From: Hydrocarboniphaga sp.
GTDB taxonomy: Bacteria; Pseudomonadota; Gammaproteobacteria; Nevskiales; Nevskiaceae
Assembly (NCBI RefSeq): GCF_028291725.1
Contig: NZ_JAQGNT010000042.1
Span: 1-64,000 of the forward strand
Direction of reading: 5' to 3'
DNA length: 64,000 nt
A model generated the notes under the pieces. That model was not told where the DNA came from. It did no database searches and was given only the letters and a program-made list of their open reading frames with translations. This document shows, in pieces, positions 62,362 to 64,000 of the stretch. Position 1 is the first letter of the stretch. Every line of letters begins with the position of its first letter. The position numbers were made by a program, and so were the translations under genes.

Positions 62362-62820
62362 ATGGACTTGCGCAAAATCAAGACGCTGATCGAACTCGTC
62401 GAACAGTCCGGCATCTCCGAACTGGAGGTCAAGGAAGGCGAAGAATCAGTCCGCATCAGCCGCCAGACGCAGCCGCTGCATTACGCGCTGCCGCCAGCGC
62501 TGCCAGCACCGGTGGCCGCTCCGGCTCCGGCCGCTCCCGCCGCCGTCGCGGCGCCGGTTGCTCCCGCCGCGCCGCCCAAGCCCAGTGGTTACGTGGTGCG
62601 CGCGCCGATGGTCGGCACGTTCTATCGCACGCCTTCACCCGGCGCCAAGGCCTTCGTCGAAGTCGGCCAGACGGTCAAGGTCGGGCAGACGCTGTGCATC
62701 ATCGAGGCGATGAAGATGCTCAACCAGATCGAGTCCGACCGCGCCGGCGTGGTCGTCGACATTCTGGTCGAAAACGAACGCCCTGTGGAATTCGATCAGC
62801 CCCTGTTCGTCATCGAGTGA
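62362..62820 (+). CDS. accB: acetyl-CoA carboxylase biotin carboxyl carrier protein AccB
   Basis: This 152-residue protein carries biotin on Lys-118 in [11 protein letters not shown]. The N-terminal helix region ([20 protein letters not shown]) and a Pro/Ala linker (about 45-78) are typical. It forms the first step of fatty acid synthesis with AccC. The ATG at 62362 fits; longer in-frame starts overlap aroQ. Confidence 0.95.
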   Translation: MDLRKIKTLIELVEQSGISELEVKEGEESVRISRQTQPLHYALPPALPAPVAAPAPAAPAAVAAPVAPAAPPKPSGYVVRAPMVGTFYRTPSPGAKAFVEVGQTVKVGQTLCIIEAMKMLNQIESDRAGVVVDILVENERPVEFDQPLFVIE

Positions 62821-62874
62821 AACGAAATGACGAAATCAAATAACGTTCTCGTGCTCGGATAGGGCTGCCCGAAC

Positions 62875-64000
62875 ATGGCGGAAATCAAGAAAGTTCTGAT
62901 CGCCAACCGCGGCGAGATCGCACTGCGCATCCTGCGCGCCTGCCGCGAGATGGGTCTGAAGACCGTTGCCGTCTATTCGCAGGCGGATCGCGACCTGAAG
63001 CATGTGCTGCTGGCGGATGAGGCAGTCTGCATCGGCCCGGCGTCGGCGCAGAAAAGCTATCTGAACATGGCGGCGATCATCAGCGCCGCCGAGATCACCC
63101 AGGCCGACGCGATCCATCCCGGCTACGGCTTTTTGTCGGAGAACGCGGACTTCGCCGAAAGTGTCGAGCGCTCCGGTTTCATCTTCATCGGCCCGCGTCC
63201 CGAGACGATCCGGCTGATGGGCAGCAAGACCAACGCCAAGGCCGAGATGATCGCGGCCGGCGTACCCTGCGTGCCCGGCTCGGACGGTGCGTTGCCCGAA
63301 GACGAGGCCAAGTGCCTGGAGATTGCCGCAGCGGTTGGCTATCCGGTGCTGATCAAGGCCGCTTCCGGCGGCGGCGGGCGCGGCATGCAAGTCGTGCGCG
63401 CCGAGCCCGAGCTGCTGGAGAAGATCCAGATCGCGCGCACCGAGGCGCTGAACGCGTTCAAGGACGCGACCGTGTTTCTGGAGAAGTATCTGGAGACGCC
63501 GCGCCACGTCGAAGTGCAGGTGCTGGCCGACGGCCAGGGCAATGCGATCCACCTCGGCGAGCGCGATTGCTCGATGCAGCGGCGCAACCAGAAAGTCGTC
63601 GAGGAATGCACCGCACCGGGCGTCACCGACGAGCAGCGCGACGAGATCGGCGCGCTGTGCGTCGCGGCCTGCAAGCGCATCAACTATCGCGGCGCCGGCA
63701 CCTTCGAATTCCTGTACGAGCAGGGCCGCTTCTTCTTCATCGAGATGAACACGCGCATCCAGGTCGAGCACCCGGTCACCGAAATGGTCACCGGCGTCGA
63801 CCTGATCCGCGAGATGATCCGCATCGCCAGCGGCAAGGCGCTGACCAAGAAGCAGGGCAATATCCGCATGCGTGGCCACGCGATCGAATGCCGTATCAAT
63901 GCCGAGCATCCGCGCACCTTCATCCCCTCGCCCGGCACGATCACCAAGTATCACGCTCCGGGTGGCCCGGGCGTGCGCATGGACACGCATATCTACACCG
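62875..64000 (+). CDS. accC: acetyl-CoA carboxylase biotin carboxylase AccC, 3' end missing
   Basis: The frame runs off the right edge of the window after 375 codons of about 450. It has [20 protein letters not shown], the ATP-grasp loop [33 protein letters not shown] and [18 protein letters not shown]. It carboxylates biotin on AccB. The start at ATG 62875 is 54 bp after the accB stop; the spacer is otherwise empty. Confidence 0.95.
   Translation, partial: MAEIKKVLIANRGEIALRILRACREMGLKTVAVYSQADRDLKHVLLADEAVCIGPASAQKSYLNMAAIISAAEITQADAIHPGYGFLSENADFAESVERSGFIFIGPRPETIRLMGSKTNAKAEMIAAGVPCVPGSDGALPEDEAKCLEIAAAVGYPVLIKAASGGGGRGMQVVRAEPELLEKIQIARTEALNAFKDATVFLEKYLETPRHVEVQVLADGQGNAIHLGERDCSMQRRNQKVVEECTAPGVTDEQRDEIGALCVAACKRINYRGAGTFEFLYEQGRFFFIEMNTRIQVEHPVTEMVTGVDLIREMIRIASGKALTKKQGNIRMRGHAIECRINAEHPRTFIPSPGTITKYHAPGGPGVRMDTHIYT

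Overview
The window is GC-rich, gene-dense proteobacterial chromosome. A nas/nir/Moco operon, the cutA-dsbD-tlpA-aroQ-accB-accC order, DUF3034 and GTAG-type palindromic repeats suggest a free-living gammaproteobacterium, perhaps of the Nevskiales/Solimonadaceae type. That placement is inference; there is no rRNA or other marker. No tRNA, rRNA, CRISPR array, prophage or transposase gene was found.

Region 1 (1-6462, + strand) is an envelope redox block: the 3' end of an ExbD/TolR gene, a TonB/AgmX-like protein, a small membrane protein, a DUF3034 outer-membrane barrel, an exported truncated globin, a Tat-exported covalent-FMN protein, a PepSY membrane protein and the flavin transferase ApbE. 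Region 2 (6463-20527, + strand) is a full assimilatory nitrate operon: NarK-type transporter, NirB, NirD, a NirB-like flavoprotein, nitrate reductase NasA, then mobA-moaA-moaD-moaE-moaCB(fusion)-moeA. Each block is preceded by a good sigma-54 promoter (1754-1769 and 6749-6764). Each promoter is followed by two hexaloop hairpins (A at loop position 1, G at position 4), the second overlapping an intrinsic terminator. This is the architecture of NasR/NasT (ANTAR) antitermination leaders, so the uncharacterised envelope block is probably co-regulated with nitrate assimilation.

Region 3 (20742-26849, + strand) holds TolC, an M50-like/HlyD fusion that has lost its protease motif, a beta-propeller-like protein and an unknown protein, probably one export operon. 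Region 4 (26889-31654) has a small outer-membrane barrel, a GH3 beta-glucosidase, a sirtuin bracketed by two copies of one repeat, and an alpha/beta hydrolase.

Region 5 (30803-49646, - strand) is an iterative PUFA/heterocyst-glycolipid-like megasynthase cluster. Its genes are a 2987-residue NPD-NPD-KS-AT-4xACP-KR-DH protein, a 1646-residue KS-AT-DH-PPTase protein, a free ACP, a hexapeptide acyltransferase, two alkaline-phosphatase-superfamily enzymes and the hydrolase. The product is unknown and is probably a lipid-like metabolite.

Region 6 (49647-64000) is mostly housekeeping: 1-Cys peroxiredoxin, MATE exporter, PutA, a sulfotransferase, an outer-membrane lipoprotein, UDP-glucose dehydrogenase, CutA, a stand-alone DsbD N-terminal domain, a TlpA-like thioredoxin, AroQ, AccB and a truncated AccC. 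Palindromic repeat pairs whose arms start with GTAG are scattered between genes, and three genes end with a TAG stop codon lying inside such a palindromic arm.
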